NCBI GenBank assembly: GCA_030536255.1
Contig: JAUNQI010000013.1
Span: forward strand, 13,866-77,865
DNA: 64,000 nucleotides
Source: Eubacteriales bacterium
GTDB taxonomy: Bacteria > Bacillota > Clostridia > Oscillospirales > Oscillospiraceae
Direction of reading: 5' to 3'
Each line of letters starts with the position of its first letter. Positions within the stretch are counted from its first letter, which is position 1. The notes beneath the pieces were generated by a model that was not told where the DNA came from, did not search any database, and saw only the letters and a list, made by a program, of their open reading frames with translations. The position numbers were made by a program, and so were the translations under genes. Of this stretch, positions 17,660 through 25,949 are shown piece by piece.

Positions 17660-18700
17660 ATGGAAAAGCTGGCTTTTGAAAAGAAAATTCTCGGAAATAT
17701 TGAAAAATGTTACGCAGTTCTCGGAACCACGATCGGCGGGAAACCGTTTTTGTTTTACGGCGGTGAAGGTGCCGGATCTTTAAGGGCATTTTCCGGCAGC
17801 GACTTCTCCCACTGTGACATGGTATGGGAAGGCGGCGGCGGCACGATGTCCATCGTCCCGCTCGCAGACGGCTGCATTCTTGCTTCAAGAGGCTTCACCT
17901 CCATGGTTGACAGCGCCGGAAGCACCGTAGAATTCATCCGATACACCGGCGAAGGCTTTGAGCACTTCACGCTCTGCACGTTGGATTATCTCCATCGTTT
18001 TGACTCTCTCCTTGCCCCGGACGGAACAAGATATATTTTTGCAGCGACACTCCACAGCGGCAAGACAGACAAAGAGGACTGGAGCAATCCGGGACATGTT
18101 TTTGTCGGTGAAATGGCACCGGTCAGTGAGCTCCCTGCTCCTGTTGAGCTGCAGCAGCTCCCCGGAGATTTTTACATGAACCACGGTTTCTGCAAAGCCG
18201 AATGGGCAGGACGTGAAGCCGCCTTTACCACAAGCCGTGAAGGTGCATTCGTATGGCTTCCTCCGGAGAAGAAAGGCGGGGAATGGATCAGTATGAAGCT
18301 GCTTGACTTCCCTGTCAGTGACATTGCCGTCAGTGATATAGACGGAGACGGTGAAAAAGAATTGGCCTGCCTGCTTCCGTTCCACGGAAATGAATTCCAT
18401 ATTTACAGACTCTCAGACGGCAAATACCAGGAAGTCTATACCTATCCGCTCGAGAATGATTTTTATCATGCCGTCATCAGCGCAACCATTCATGGTGAAA
18501 AAGTATTTGTCGGTGGAGCAAGAAAGCTCACCGCAGACCTCTTCCTCGTCCGCTGGGATGCAGAAAAGAAAGGCTTTACCGAGCAGCAGCTTGACGCAGG
18601 TCCCGGACCGAGCAACCTCGCGATGCTCAACCTTGAAGACTGTGACCTGCTGCTCAGCGCAAACAGAATGATCTTTGAGGCTGCTGTATATAAGTTCTGA
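17660..18700 (+). CDS. Cytoplasmic VCBS/FG-GAP-like beta-propeller protein, function unknown
   Basis: This 346-residue protein has no signal peptide or membrane segment. It is made of short beta-rich blocks with recurring aromatic-Gly turns, for example PFLFYGGEGAGSLRAF, and one clear calcium-type VCBS/FG-GAP motif, DIAVSDIDGDGEKELAC (about 211-227). A beta-propeller is the likely fold. Such proteins are usually secreted, so a cytoplasmic version inside a sugar-kinase operon is unusual. It follows the kinase by 50 bases with AAAGGG before the ATG and is followed by the regulator after 24 bases. It may be a sugar-binding or enzymatic propeller acting on the pathway intermediate; no catalytic residues can be named. 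Confidence 0.6.
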   Translation: MEKLAFEKKILGNIEKCYAVLGTTIGGKPFLFYGGEGAGSLRAFSGSDFSHCDMVWEGGGGTMSIVPLADGCILASRGFTSMVDSAGSTVEFIRYTGEGFEHFTLCTLDYLHRFDSLLAPDGTRYIFAATLHSGKTDKEDWSNPGHVFVGEMAPVSELPAPVELQQLPGDFYMNHGFCKAEWAGREAAFTTSREGAFVWLPPEKKGGEWISMKLLDFPVSDIAVSDIDGDGEKELACLLPFHGNEFHIYRLSDGKYQEVYTYPLENDFYHAVISATIHGEKVFVGGARKLTADLFLVRWDAEKKGFTEQQLDAGPGPSNLAMLNLEDCDLLLSANRMIFEAAVYKF

Positions 18701-18724
18701 AAAAAACTCTCTTCGGAGGCAAAA

Positions 18725-19684
18725 ATGGAAAAGGATCGAACTGAACATGAACTGCTGAGCGTAGTGGCATACCTCTACTACTATGCAGACATGAATCAGG
18801 CTGATATTGCAGACAGACTGTTTATCTCCCGCTCAACAGTTTCCAGACTTATAAAAAAGGCTCGCAGCAGCGGAGTCGTTGAGCTGAAGATCAACGAACC
18901 GTGGCAGCGAAATCTGGTGCTTGAGGACAGGCTGAAATCCATTCTCGGAGTTTCTGGAGCCAGAGTGCTTGCAGGGGACAGCAGTATTCCTGACGATACC
19001 GCGCTGACCATGCTTGGAGAAATGGTCTCCTTTTATATCAGCTGCAACATGGAAAGCAGCGATATCCTGGGTATATCGTGGGGCAATACTTTCTCACGGG
19101 TAGTGGACTCAATCGTTTCGGGACGCAGGATCCCGTTCACGGTCGTTCCTATTATGGGAAGCCTCACATGGCCGAAAGTCAACCCCGAAAGCACTGAGAT
19201 CAACTACAGATTTTCCAAATCCTACAGTGCCAAATTTGTTCCTCTCGACGCTCCCCTTTACGCGGACGATACGGAAACATTCACAAATCTCTACAGAAAA
19301 TCCGATGTTGCCGCTGCGCTCGAGACAGCAAGGAGCGCGGACATGGTACTTACCGGAGTCGCTTCTATCGATGATATAATCGAAGAGAACAAAACCTCGA
19401 AAGCTGCTCTGGATAAGCTGAAACAACTCGGATGCATCGGAAGGATCGGAGGCCATCTCTACGATATCAGCGGATGCGAAATCGAGGGAAACTTCAAAGA
19501 CCTTCATATCGGGCTTTCCTACGAAGAACTGAAGAACATAGGCAATGTAATGTGCGTTGCCAGCCATATTAAGAAGGCGGAAGCCGTATACGGCGCGGTA
19601 AAATCCGGAATCGTCGACAGTCTCTTTATCACGGAGTCCCTTGCTGAAAAAATACTGAGCATTGCAGCAGACAGAAGAGTATGA
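18725..19684 (+). CDS. SorC-family sugar-responsive transcriptional regulator
   Basis: This 319-residue protein combines an N-terminal helix-turn-helix (NQADIADRLFISRSTVSRLI, about 23-42) with a C-terminal SorC/DeoR sugar-phosphate-binding domain. The domain begins near residue 60, with GISWGNTFSRVVDSI and GVASIDDI as landmarks. Members such as SorC, DeoR, CggR and LsrR repress or activate sugar operons in response to phosphorylated sugars. Here the ligand is probably the product of the upstream FGGY kinase. GGAGG precedes the start. The downstream AEC gene overlaps its stop by four bases. It most likely controls the divergent region 15801-16139. Confidence 0.9.
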   Translation: MEKDRTEHELLSVVAYLYYYADMNQADIADRLFISRSTVSRLIKKARSSGVVELKINEPWQRNLVLEDRLKSILGVSGARVLAGDSSIPDDTALTMLGEMVSFYISCNMESSDILGISWGNTFSRVVDSIVSGRRIPFTVVPIMGSLTWPKVNPESTEINYRFSKSYSAKFVPLDAPLYADDTETFTNLYRKSDVAAALETARSADMVLTGVASIDDIIEENKTSKAALDKLKQLGCIGRIGGHLYDISGCEIEGNFKDLHIGLSYEELKNIGNVMCVASHIKKAEAVYGAVKSGIVDSLFITESLAEKILSIAADRRV

Positions 19685-20580
19685 AGATACTATCGGTAGT
19701 AATTCCTGTAGTTTTGACGGTAATTCTCGGAATGATCTGCAGAGAAGCACATATTCTTACATCATCCGACATCAATGCTGCGAAGAAGATTGCAGTTAAT
19801 ATCACGCTTCCTGCGGTATCCTTTTCCGCATATCTGAATGCGGACTATTCTCCGAGAAATCTGGTGATCCCGCTTTGGGTGCTGATTTGCTGCTGCACCA
19901 TGCTGGCTATGGGCTTCGGGCTGAAAAAGCTGTTCAGAAGCAGCAACAGACTTCTCCCTTTTCTTTGCTCCGGCTTTGAGGGAGGTATGCTTGGATTTTC
20001 CCTGTACCCTATCCTTCATCCGGATATGGGTCCGTTCTCTCTTTTGATTATGGGAAATGTATTCTTTGTATTTACCGTTTACAAGATTCTGCTTTCAGGT
20101 GCCAAAGGAAAGAGGGCCATTCTTCTCGAAGCTGTAAAATCTCCTTCATTATGGGCTCTGTTTTTCGGGATCATCTTCAGCGCAAGCGGACTATACAAAG
20201 CAATGGCTCCTTCCGGTGTGCAGGCGGTCTTTGATGATACGCTGACATTCGTCTCAAGATCAACCAGTTTCCTTATTCTTCTGACGATCGGGTTTGATCT
20301 GGACTTCAGAAAAATACAGTGGCGGACAGCCTTAACTGCGTTTCTGGGACGTGAAGTTATCTGTGGAATCATGCTCGTTCTTACGCTGCTGCTGAACCGC
20401 TATGTACTTCACGGAATGATCTCCACTGATGCTGCACTGGTGATGTTTATCCTTTCTCCGCCCTATGTTATCAAGGTATTTGCCGGCGAATCCGAGGACG
20501 CAGATATTCTTTCCTCCTCTCTTTCGATCATGACCCTTTTCACACTGCTCATGTTTATTATCATCAGTACATTCGTATGA
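19681..20580 (+). CDS. AEC-family (auxin efflux carrier-like) membrane transporter
   Basis: This 299-residue protein has about ten hydrophobic segments in two repeats. It shows the family's AKKIAVNITLPAVSFSAYLNA after helix 1 and a C-terminal repeat (LSPPYVIKVFAGESEDADILSSSLSIMTLF). AEC proteins move organic anions such as malate or lactate. Its ATG overlaps the SorC stop (ATGA), so it belongs to the kinase/regulator operon and probably exports an acid end product or takes up a related substrate. Which one cannot be inferred. Confidence 0.85.
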   Translation: MKILSVVIPVVLTVILGMICREAHILTSSDINAAKKIAVNITLPAVSFSAYLNADYSPRNLVIPLWVLICCCTMLAMGFGLKKLFRSSNRLLPFLCSGFEGGMLGFSLYPILHPDMGPFSLLIMGNVFFVFTVYKILLSGAKGKRAILLEAVKSPSLWALFFGIIFSASGLYKAMAPSGVQAVFDDTLTFVSRSTSFLILLTIGFDLDFRKIQWRTALTAFLGREVICGIMLVLTLLLNRYVLHGMISTDAALVMFILSPPYVIKVFAGESEDADILSSSLSIMTLFTLLMFIIISTFV

Positions 20581-20606
20581 CAGCCATTCATTAATATTTT
20601 TTCCAC

Positions 20607-20634
20607 GAAATATCATAATAGAAATATCATAATA
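20607..20634. repeat. Exact 14-bp tandem duplication upstream of the ulaG-like gene
   Basis: GAAATATCATAATA occurs twice in direct contact (20607-20620 and 20621-20634). It lies about 100 bases before the lactonase gene in an AT-rich leader and could be paired binding sites or simple slippage. Confidence 0.6.
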
Positions 20635-20734
20635 CAACAGGTTCTTTGCTATACGCAGCAGACCGATTACAGTATTCAGCGATACTAAGAATTTAATAAT
20701 ATTATTTAATCATTAACAGTTTTAGGAGGAACCA

Positions 20735-21838
20735 ATGAGTAAAATCAGCGAAATGACAAGAGAATCCTGGATCATGAGCACTTTTCCCGAATGGGGAACC
20801 TGGCTCAATGAAGACATTGAAAACGCAGTAGTTCCCGAGGGGAACGTAGCAATGTGGTGGCTCGGCTGCACGGGTATCTGGATGAAGACCCCCGGCAACA
20901 CCAACATTACAATCGATCTCTGGTGCGGCAACGGCAAACGGACTCATGGCGACGGAAAAATGAAGGTCGGACATCAGATGGCAAATATGTGCGGCGGACG
21001 CGCAATGCAGCCCAACCTCAGAAATGTTCCGTTTGTTATGGATCCCTTTGGTTTTAAACATGTTGACGCGGTTCTTGCCACACATTATCATCAGGATCAC
21101 ATGAGTGCAGAATGGGCAGCACACGTTATTCAGAGCGGAATGACCACTGTTGATGAAAACGGCAATACAATTCCCGTCCCGTTTATCGGACCGAAAAAGA
21201 GCGTTGAAACCTGGATCAAGTGGGGTGTTCCCGCTGAGAGATGTATCACTGTAAAACCCGGCGATGTTATCAAGATCAACGATATTGAGATCGTATGTCT
21301 CGACAGCTTTGACAGGACCTGTATTGTTACGACCGATTCTCAGGGTCCTGACAGAGAAGAGCTTACCGGAAAATGCCCGACCGACATGGACGAAAAGGCT
21401 GTAAACTATCTGCTCAAGACTCCCGGCGGCAATATCTATCATTCCGGCGATTCCCACTTCTCCATTTATTTTGCAAAGCATGGCAAGGATTATGACATTG
21501 ACGTTGCATTCGGTTCCTTCGGCGAGAATCCGATCGGTATGCAGGATAAGATGACTTCCATCGATGTTCTCAGAATGGCTGAGAACCTGAAATGCAAGGT
21601 CGTAATTCCCATTCACTGGGATGTATGGACCAACTTCCAGGCCGACTGTGAAGAGATCAAGCTTCTTTACAATTTCAAGAAGGATCGCAACGAGTATAAA
21701 TTCCATCCCTTCTTCTGGCAGGTGGGCGGAAAGTACACCTATCCTCAGGATAAAGATAAGATCTATTATCACCATCAGAGAGGCTTTGAGGACTGCTTTG
21801 AGGCTCCTCAGAATATTCCTTTCAGATCCTGCCTGTAA
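20735..21838 (+). CDS. ulaG: UlaG-family metallo-beta-lactamase-fold lactonase (L-ascorbate-6-phosphate lactonase-like)
   Basis: This 367-residue cytoplasmic protein closely follows the pattern of L-ascorbate-6-phosphate lactonase UlaG. It has [13 protein letters not shown] at the start, [15 protein letters not shown], the metal-binding THYHQDHMS near residue 115, [11 protein letters not shown], and IPIHWDVW toward the end. UlaG opens the lactone ring of ascorbate-6-phosphate to 3-keto-L-gulonate-6-phosphate. No Ula PTS or the downstream UlaD/E/F enzymes are nearby, so it could act on another phosphorylated sugar lactone. AGGAGG sits 5 bases before the ATG. It stands alone between terminated units. 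Confidence 0.85.
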   Translation: MSKISEMTRESWIMSTFPEWGTWLNEDIENAVVPEGNVAMWWLGCTGIWMKTPGNTNITIDLWCGNGKRTHGDGKMKVGHQMANMCGGRAMQPNLRNVPFVMDPFGFKHVDAVLATHYHQDHMSAEWAAHVIQSGMTTVDENGNTIPVPFIGPKKSVETWIKWGVPAERCITVKPGDVIKINDIEIVCLDSFDRTCIVTTDSQGPDREELTGKCPTDMDEKAVNYLLKTPGGNIYHSGDSHFSIYFAKHGKDYDIDVAFGSFGENPIGMQDKMTSIDVLRMAENLKCKVVIPIHWDVWTNFQADCEEIKLLYNFKKDRNEYKFHPFFWQVGGKYTYPQDKDKIYYHHQRGFEDCFEAPQNIPFRSCL

Positions 21839-21851
21839 TACAAATAAAACG

Positions 21852-21881
21852 ATCGCGGGAACGTTCATACGTTCCCGCGAT
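21852..21881 (+). terminator. Intrinsic terminator after the ulaG-like gene
   Basis: ATCGCGGGAACG pairs perfectly with CGTTCCCGCGAT around a six-base loop, 13 bases after the stop codon. The following T run is short. Confidence 0.7.
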
Positions 21882-21984
21882 ATTCTTTGTGTAAGACATC
21901 ATAAACGTGCGACAACAGACTGTTTCACCGCGGTACACGGACATCAAAGAAGATGTGTTTTGGCAAAAAATGCGGACAAATTCA

Positions 21985-22026
21985 GACAAAAAAAGAAATG
22001 GCCGAAACCTTACAGATTCAGCCATT
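21985..22026 (-). terminator. Terminator of the tRNA-Pro transcript
   Basis: On the minus strand AATGGC (22026-22021) pairs with GCCATT (22002-21997). It is followed by a run of T residues across 21996-21985. Confidence 0.65.
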
Positions 22027-22035
22027 TTTTACAAG

Positions 22036-22108
22036 TCGGAGTGACGGGATTCGAACCCACGACCTCTTGGTCCCGAACCAAGCGCGCTACCAGCTGCGCT
22101 ACACCCCG
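22036..22108 (-). tRNA. tRNA-Pro (anticodon CGG)
   Basis: The minus strand folds into a complete 73-base cloverleaf. The acceptor stem is CGGGGTG with CACTCCG, the D stem GCGC with GCGC, and the anticodon stem CTTGG with CCAAG around the loop TTCGGGA. The TTCGAAT T-loop follows. The loop gives anticodon CGG, reading CCG proline codons. CCA is not encoded. A canonical promoter lies 35 bases upstream and a terminator just downstream. Confidence 0.95.
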
Positions 22109-22119
22109 AAAGCTTGAAT

Positions 22120-22148
22120 AGTATATACTCTATTCCTTTTTTTGTCAA
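22120..22148 (-). promoter_or_regulatory. Promoter of tRNA-Pro
   Basis: On the minus strand a consensus TTGACA (22148-22143) and TATACT (22125-22120) are separated by exactly 17 bases, as expected for a stable-RNA gene. Confidence 0.75.
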
Positions 22149-22161
22149 GAGCTGATGAGAC

Positions 22162-22200
22162 AAAAAAGAACCGCAGCAGCAAAAAATCACTGCCGCGGTT
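22162..22200 (-). terminator. Intrinsic terminator of the Ala/Glu-rich protein gene
   Basis: AACCGCGGCAGT and GCTGCTGCGGTT form an imperfect stem on the minus strand, followed by TTTTTT. It starts 24 bases after the stop codon. Confidence 0.75.
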
Positions 22201-22224
22201 TTAATACTTTATAAAATCAGGAAG

Positions 22225-22716
22225 TTATTCCTCCGCTTTCTGCTCTTCTTCAACTTCTGCTGCAGGCTCAGCCTCTGCTTCCTCCACGGGAGCAGCTTCT
22301 GCCTCAGAAGCTTCCTCGCAGGGAGCTTCGCACGGCTGTTCTTCTTCCGCAGCGGAGAAATCCGCATCATAAACTTCCTTCTTCAGGCTGCCGGTAATCT
22401 CCTGTGCTTTCTCGGAAACGACCTTTGCAGCTTCCTGAACCTTGGAGACTGCCTCGGGAGCATACTGCTTTGCAAGATCAGCTGCCTTCTGAGCAGTATC
22501 TGTTACAGTCTTCATGAGCTCAGGAGCTTTCTCCTCTGCAGCCTTGGAAACATCAGAAAAGACCTCGGATGCCGCATCCTTAATGGCATTCAATTTTTCC
22601 GTTGTCCCGGAGACACCTTCCGGATTCTTTTCATTATACTTTTCAGAAACCTTAACTGCAGCAAATGCAGTACCGACGGCAACGCCGGCTTTAACGAGTT
22701 TAGAAATAAAAGACAT
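22225..22716 (-). CDS. Ala/Glu-rich helical protein of unknown function
   Basis: This 163-residue protein starts after AGGAGG at 22716. Its first 20 residues (MSFISKLVKAGVAVGTAFAA) form a weakly hydrophobic helix. The middle (about 35-115) is amphipathic helix rich in Ala, Lys and Glu with loose 11-residue periodicity, resembling LEA/YtxH/apolipoprotein-like proteins. The tail (about 120-163) is very acidic, with Glu/Ala/Pro/Val low complexity and two cysteines. It stands alone between tRNA-Pro and a sugar operon. It could be a membrane-surface or stress protein. No family is recognised with certainty. Confidence 0.7.
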   Translation of the reverse strand: MSFISKLVKAGVAVGTAFAAVKVSEKYNEKNPEGVSGTTEKLNAIKDAASEVFSDVSKAAEEKAPELMKTVTDTAQKAADLAKQYAPEAVSKVQEAAKVVSEKAQEITGSLKKEVYDADFSAAEEEQPCEAPCEEASEAEAAPVEEAEAEPAAEVEEEQKAEE

Positions 22717-22870
22717 GTTTTTTCCTCCTGTTATTCTTTGTTTTATCATTTTCTTTATTATTCTGCGAGAATTCTCAGACTACCGTTTTACATATCTTGT
22801 AACAGGATTATAAACCAATAATCATAATTTTGTGTGAATAAAAAATGAAAGATTTCTTTTCTGTAACAGA

Positions 22871-22899
22871 AAAGCCCATCTTTTTTACAGATGGGCTTT
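22871..22899 (-). terminator. Terminator of the second sugar-importer operon
   Basis: On the minus strand AAAGCCCATCT pairs perfectly with AGATGGGCTTT and is followed by TCTGTT. It lies 14 bases after the stop of the last gene of the operon. Confidence 0.75.
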
Positions 22900-22912
22900 G
22901 TTGAAATTCAAA

Positions 22913-23899
22913 TCAGTCTTTTTTCAGAGCTGAATCAAACGCAATATTTGAAGGCTCAAAATCAGATGCTTTCACGAACTCGTATGCTTCCTTTGCTCCG
23001 AACATTCTCTCCATTCCCGAGTCTTCCCATTCAACGGAAAGCGGGCCATGATAGTTCATCGCATTGAGCTCACGGATAATTCCGTCAAAGTCGACATCGC
23101 CATGACCGAGAGAGACAAAGTTCCAGCCTCTGCGAAGATCGCCGAATTCAATATGGCTTCCGAGAATACCGGAACGGCCGTCGAGCTTTACTTTGACGTC
23201 CTTCATATGGACATGATAGATCCGGTCAGCAAAATCTCTGAGGAAGAGACAGGGATCAACACCCTGCCACTCCAGATGCGAAGGATCAAAATTCAATCCC
23301 AGAGTGGGACGATGGTCAAAGACCTCAAGAAGCTTCTTCGTACTGTAGTAGTCAAAGGCAATCTCTGTAGGATGTACTTCCAAAGCAAATTTGACATCCA
23401 TCTCATCAAAATAATCAAAGATCGGCGTCCAAAGCTCTTTTATCTTCGCATATCCGGCATCGATCATCTCCTGAGTCGTCTGAGGGAAGGAATACCAGAA
23501 CGCCCAGATCGGCGAACCAAGGAAGCACGTTACGATGTGAACGCCCATCATGTTTGCAGCTTTTGCAACGGCCTTCATCTCTTCAATTGCCCAGGCACGA
23601 ATCTCTTCGGGCTTTCCGGCAAGAGCGGAAGGAGCGAAATTATCAAGACGGGGATCCCAGTTATCTCCGACACACTGCCCTGCAAGATGAGCACCGAGAG
23701 CCCAGACCTTCAGGTCATATTTTTTCAGGGTTCCGTCAATAAAGTTCCGGTAATCTGCGTCAGAAATATACTTATGAGCATCCAGATGCGTATGGCAGGC
23801 TATCTCAAGTCCGTCATATCCGATCTCGCTCATAGTCCTGCAAAGATCTTCAAAACCGATATCGCCATACTGGCCGGTGGTAATAGTTACAGGTCTCAT
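22913..23899 (-). CDS. Sugar phosphate isomerase/epimerase (AP endonuclease family 2, TIM barrel)
   Basis: This 328-residue protein belongs to the xylose-isomerase-like TIM barrel family. Landmarks are the N-terminal MSEIGYDGLEI, the metal-site region KFALEVHPTEIAFDY (Glu and His), LGLNFDPSHLEW, YHVHMKD and LSVEWEDSGM. Relatives isomerise, epimerise or dehydrate sugars such as inosose, tagatose or 3-keto sugars. GAGG precedes the ATG. It ends an operon of binding protein, ATPase, permease and Gfo/Idh oxidoreductase. The oxidoreductase-plus-TIM-barrel pair is the usual signature of keto-sugar or inositol-type catabolism. The substrate is unknown. Confidence 0.88.
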   Translation of the reverse strand: MRPVTITTGQYGDIGFEDLCRTMSEIGYDGLEIACHTHLDAHKYISDADYRNFIDGTLKKYDLKVWALGAHLAGQCVGDNWDPRLDNFAPSALAGKPEEIRAWAIEEMKAVAKAANMMGVHIVTCFLGSPIWAFWYSFPQTTQEMIDAGYAKIKELWTPIFDYFDEMDVKFALEVHPTEIAFDYYSTKKLLEVFDHRPTLGLNFDPSHLEWQGVDPCLFLRDFADRIYHVHMKDVKVKLDGRSGILGSHIEFGDLRRGWNFVSLGHGDVDFDGIIRELNAMNYHGPLSVEWEDSGMERMFGAKEAYEFVKASDFEPSNIAFDSALKKD

Positions 23900-23908
23900 A
23901 TTATTTCC

Positions 23909-24949
23909 TCACTTAACGGCAACCGGCATTTTTGTATCCGCCGATTCCTGATTTGCAAAAATAACATTCATTGCATGCATTGCGCTTTCTCCGGAGGCAT
24001 TCGGCTGTACTCCGGATTTTACTGCTTCAATAAACGCATCAATAACTCCTGTCGCAGTTCTTCCGCCGGAGGTCTGATCTTTATTGGAGGTCAGTTTATC
24101 CAGATCGTATTTATCAATGGTTCCGTCTTTCTTCTCAACGATAAGAGAATATTCCGGATCATCATACATTCTAATCACGCCACCCTGGCAGTAGAGCTTG
24201 GTGGAGTTGTCTTCCTGCCCATAGTTGGTCCAGCCGGCATGCATTGTGCCAATGACACCGTCTTCATTGACATAGATGGCCATAGCATTGTCATCCACTT
24301 CAATCGGGCGACCATCCGGGAACTTCTTATCTGTTGTTGCAAGGACAGCGTATGTCTGAACGATCTTCTTTCCGGTAAGGAAATAGAGAAGATCGGTTTT
24401 ATGAACGCCGAGATCCGCCATTGCGCCAAACGCAGCTGTCTTTTTCTCAAAGAACCAGGAATCCGCTTTTCCGGTCCAGCCTTCAGGACCAGGATGGGAG
24501 AAATGCGTCTCGAAAGCCACAAGATTTCCAAGCTCACCGCTCATAAAAATCTCTCTGCCTTTGACATGAGCTTTTGCAAAACGCTGGTTGAGCCCGATCA
24601 TAAGGATCTTCCCGGACTTTTTCTGTGCCTCAAGCATAGCTTCACAGCCTTCCTTCGTGATTGCCATCGGCTTTTCACAAAGGACATGTTTGCCGGCATT
24701 CAGCGCCTGAACAGAAACACTGTCATGGAATCTGTTCGGAACGCAAACAGAAACCGCGTCAACATCGGAAGCCAGAAGCTCCTCTATGCTGTCATAAACC
24801 GTTCCGCCGTAAAGAGCTGCAAGCTTCTCTGCTTTCTCTCTTGAAGGATTATAATAAGCAACTATTTTGCACTCAGGATTCTCCGCATACTCCGGAGCAT
24901 GTCTGACTTCGGTGATTTTCCCGCAGCCGATGAGACCAACTTTTATCAT
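23909..24949 (-). CDS. Gfo/Idh/MocA-family NAD(P)-dependent oxidoreductase
   Basis: This 346-residue protein has an N-terminal Rossmann fold with VGLIGCGKI (3-11) and the family motif CEKPMAITKEGC (about 95-106). The C-terminal alpha/beta substrate domain includes the catalytic-region GVHKTDLLYFLTG. Relatives oxidise a ring hydroxyl of inositol or hexoses using NAD. AAAGGAG precedes the start. It lies 9 bases before the TIM-barrel isomerase gene and 10 bases after the permease gene, so it works on the imported sugar or its derivative. Confidence 0.92.
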   Translation of the reverse strand: MIKVGLIGCGKITEVRHAPEYAENPECKIVAYYNPSREKAEKLAALYGGTVYDSIEELLASDVDAVSVCVPNRFHDSVSVQALNAGKHVLCEKPMAITKEGCEAMLEAQKKSGKILMIGLNQRFAKAHVKGREIFMSGELGNLVAFETHFSHPGPEGWTGKADSWFFEKKTAAFGAMADLGVHKTDLLYFLTGKKIVQTYAVLATTDKKFPDGRPIEVDDNAMAIYVNEDGVIGTMHAGWTNYGQEDNSTKLYCQGGVIRMYDDPEYSLIVEKKDGTIDKYDLDKLTSNKDQTSGGRTATGVIDAFIEAVKSGVQPNASGESAMHAMNVIFANQESADTKMPVAVK

Positions 24950-24959
24950 AATTTCTCCT

Positions 24960-25949
24960 TTATGCCTGTTTCCTATTCTGGAAATTCTGAATAAGAACAG
25001 CTATTACTATAATTGCGGCGCTGATTGCACCGTTAAGGTACGAAGAAATATTAGCAGCAGTAAGAATATTGTTGATGATTTTGAACATCAGAACGCCGAG
25101 GAAGGTTCCGGCAATCTTGCCGCGACCACCCGTCATGGAAGTGCCGCCGATAGCAACGCCGGCAATTGCATCCATTTCCCAGGACATGGCAGCAGAAGCG
25201 GAAGCAACTGCAGTCATTCTGGATGCGTACATCAGAGAAGCGATACCGCACATAGCACCGGTAATAACATAAGTCATAATCTTCACAAGATCAACATTGA
25301 TACCGGACAGTCTGGCTGATTTTTCGTTTGATCCGACAGCAAGGACATGCTTGCCGAATGCCGTCTTCTTCATTACGATATCAAAAATAATAACGAATAC
25401 GATAAAGATGATCATCAGATAAGGGATCTTAATTGAGCCGATAACTATATTTCCGACAGCGATCTGGCGGAAGGAATCAAACAGATCCTTTCTGACCGTG
25501 AAGGGGCCGCCTGCTCCGTAGTAGTTGATGACCGCACGGCAGGCGCTCATCATCGCAAGCGTAGCGACCATAGGAGGCATACCGCCTTTGGTAACCAGAA
25601 GACCATTGATCATACCGAGAATGCAGCCACAGGCAATGCAGAAAAGAAGCATCACGATCACGCTTCCGGTCGCATTGAGAACAAGGATTCCAAGACCTCC
25701 GATAAACGCGACCTGAGAGCCGACGGAAATATCAATAAGACCGGCGCAGATGACCATCGTCATGCCCATTGCGATAATGCCGATCATACTTCCCTGAACA
25801 AACAGGTTTGTAATGTTATTCCAGGTGAAGAACTTTCCGTTAAATACTCGGCCGAGAATACAAAGAACCACGAAAGACAGAACGTAGCTGTATTCGCCAA
25901 AAATCTTACTGAGTATGGTTTTCCCGTCAAGTTTTTTCGTTTTATCCAT
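24960..25949 (-). CDS. Sugar ABC transporter permease (RbsC/BPD_transp_2 family)
   Basis: This 329-residue polytopic membrane protein shows the CUT2 permease pattern: FVQGSMIGIIAMGMTMVICAGLIDIS near the N-terminus and the ATPase-coupling loop AVGSNEKSARLSGINVDLVK near residue 205. It overlaps the ATPase gene by 8 bases, with GGAGGG just before its ATG, so translation is coupled. Unlike the first importer, this system has a single permease, implying a homodimeric channel. Confidence 0.92.
   Translation of the reverse strand: MDKTKKLDGKTILSKIFGEYSYVLSFVVLCILGRVFNGKFFTWNNITNLFVQGSMIGIIAMGMTMVICAGLIDISVGSQVAFIGGLGILVLNATGSVIVMLLFCIACGCILGMINGLLVTKGGMPPMVATLAMMSACRAVINYYGAGGPFTVRKDLFDSFRQIAVGNIVIGSIKIPYLMIIFIVFVIIFDIVMKKTAFGKHVLAVGSNEKSARLSGINVDLVKIMTYVITGAMCGIASLMYASRMTAVASASAAMSWEMDAIAGVAIGGTSMTGGRGKIAGTFLGVLMFKIINNILTAANISSYLNGAISAAIIVIAVLIQNFQNRKQA

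Noticed and set aside
11198..19684. True AI-2 Lsr operon
   Set aside because: LsrF and LsrG are missing and the binding protein lacks obvious LsrB resemblance, so only the layout is Lsr-like.
20702..21868. 388-codon minus-strand frame over the ulaG-like gene
   Set aside because: The plus-strand lactonase is intact with metal motifs and AGGAGG; the antisense frame starts beyond its end without support.
23048..24844. 598-codon plus-strand frame spanning two minus-strand genes
   Set aside because: It crosses the junction of the isomerase and oxidoreductase genes, which are both well supported. The length is a side effect of codon bias.
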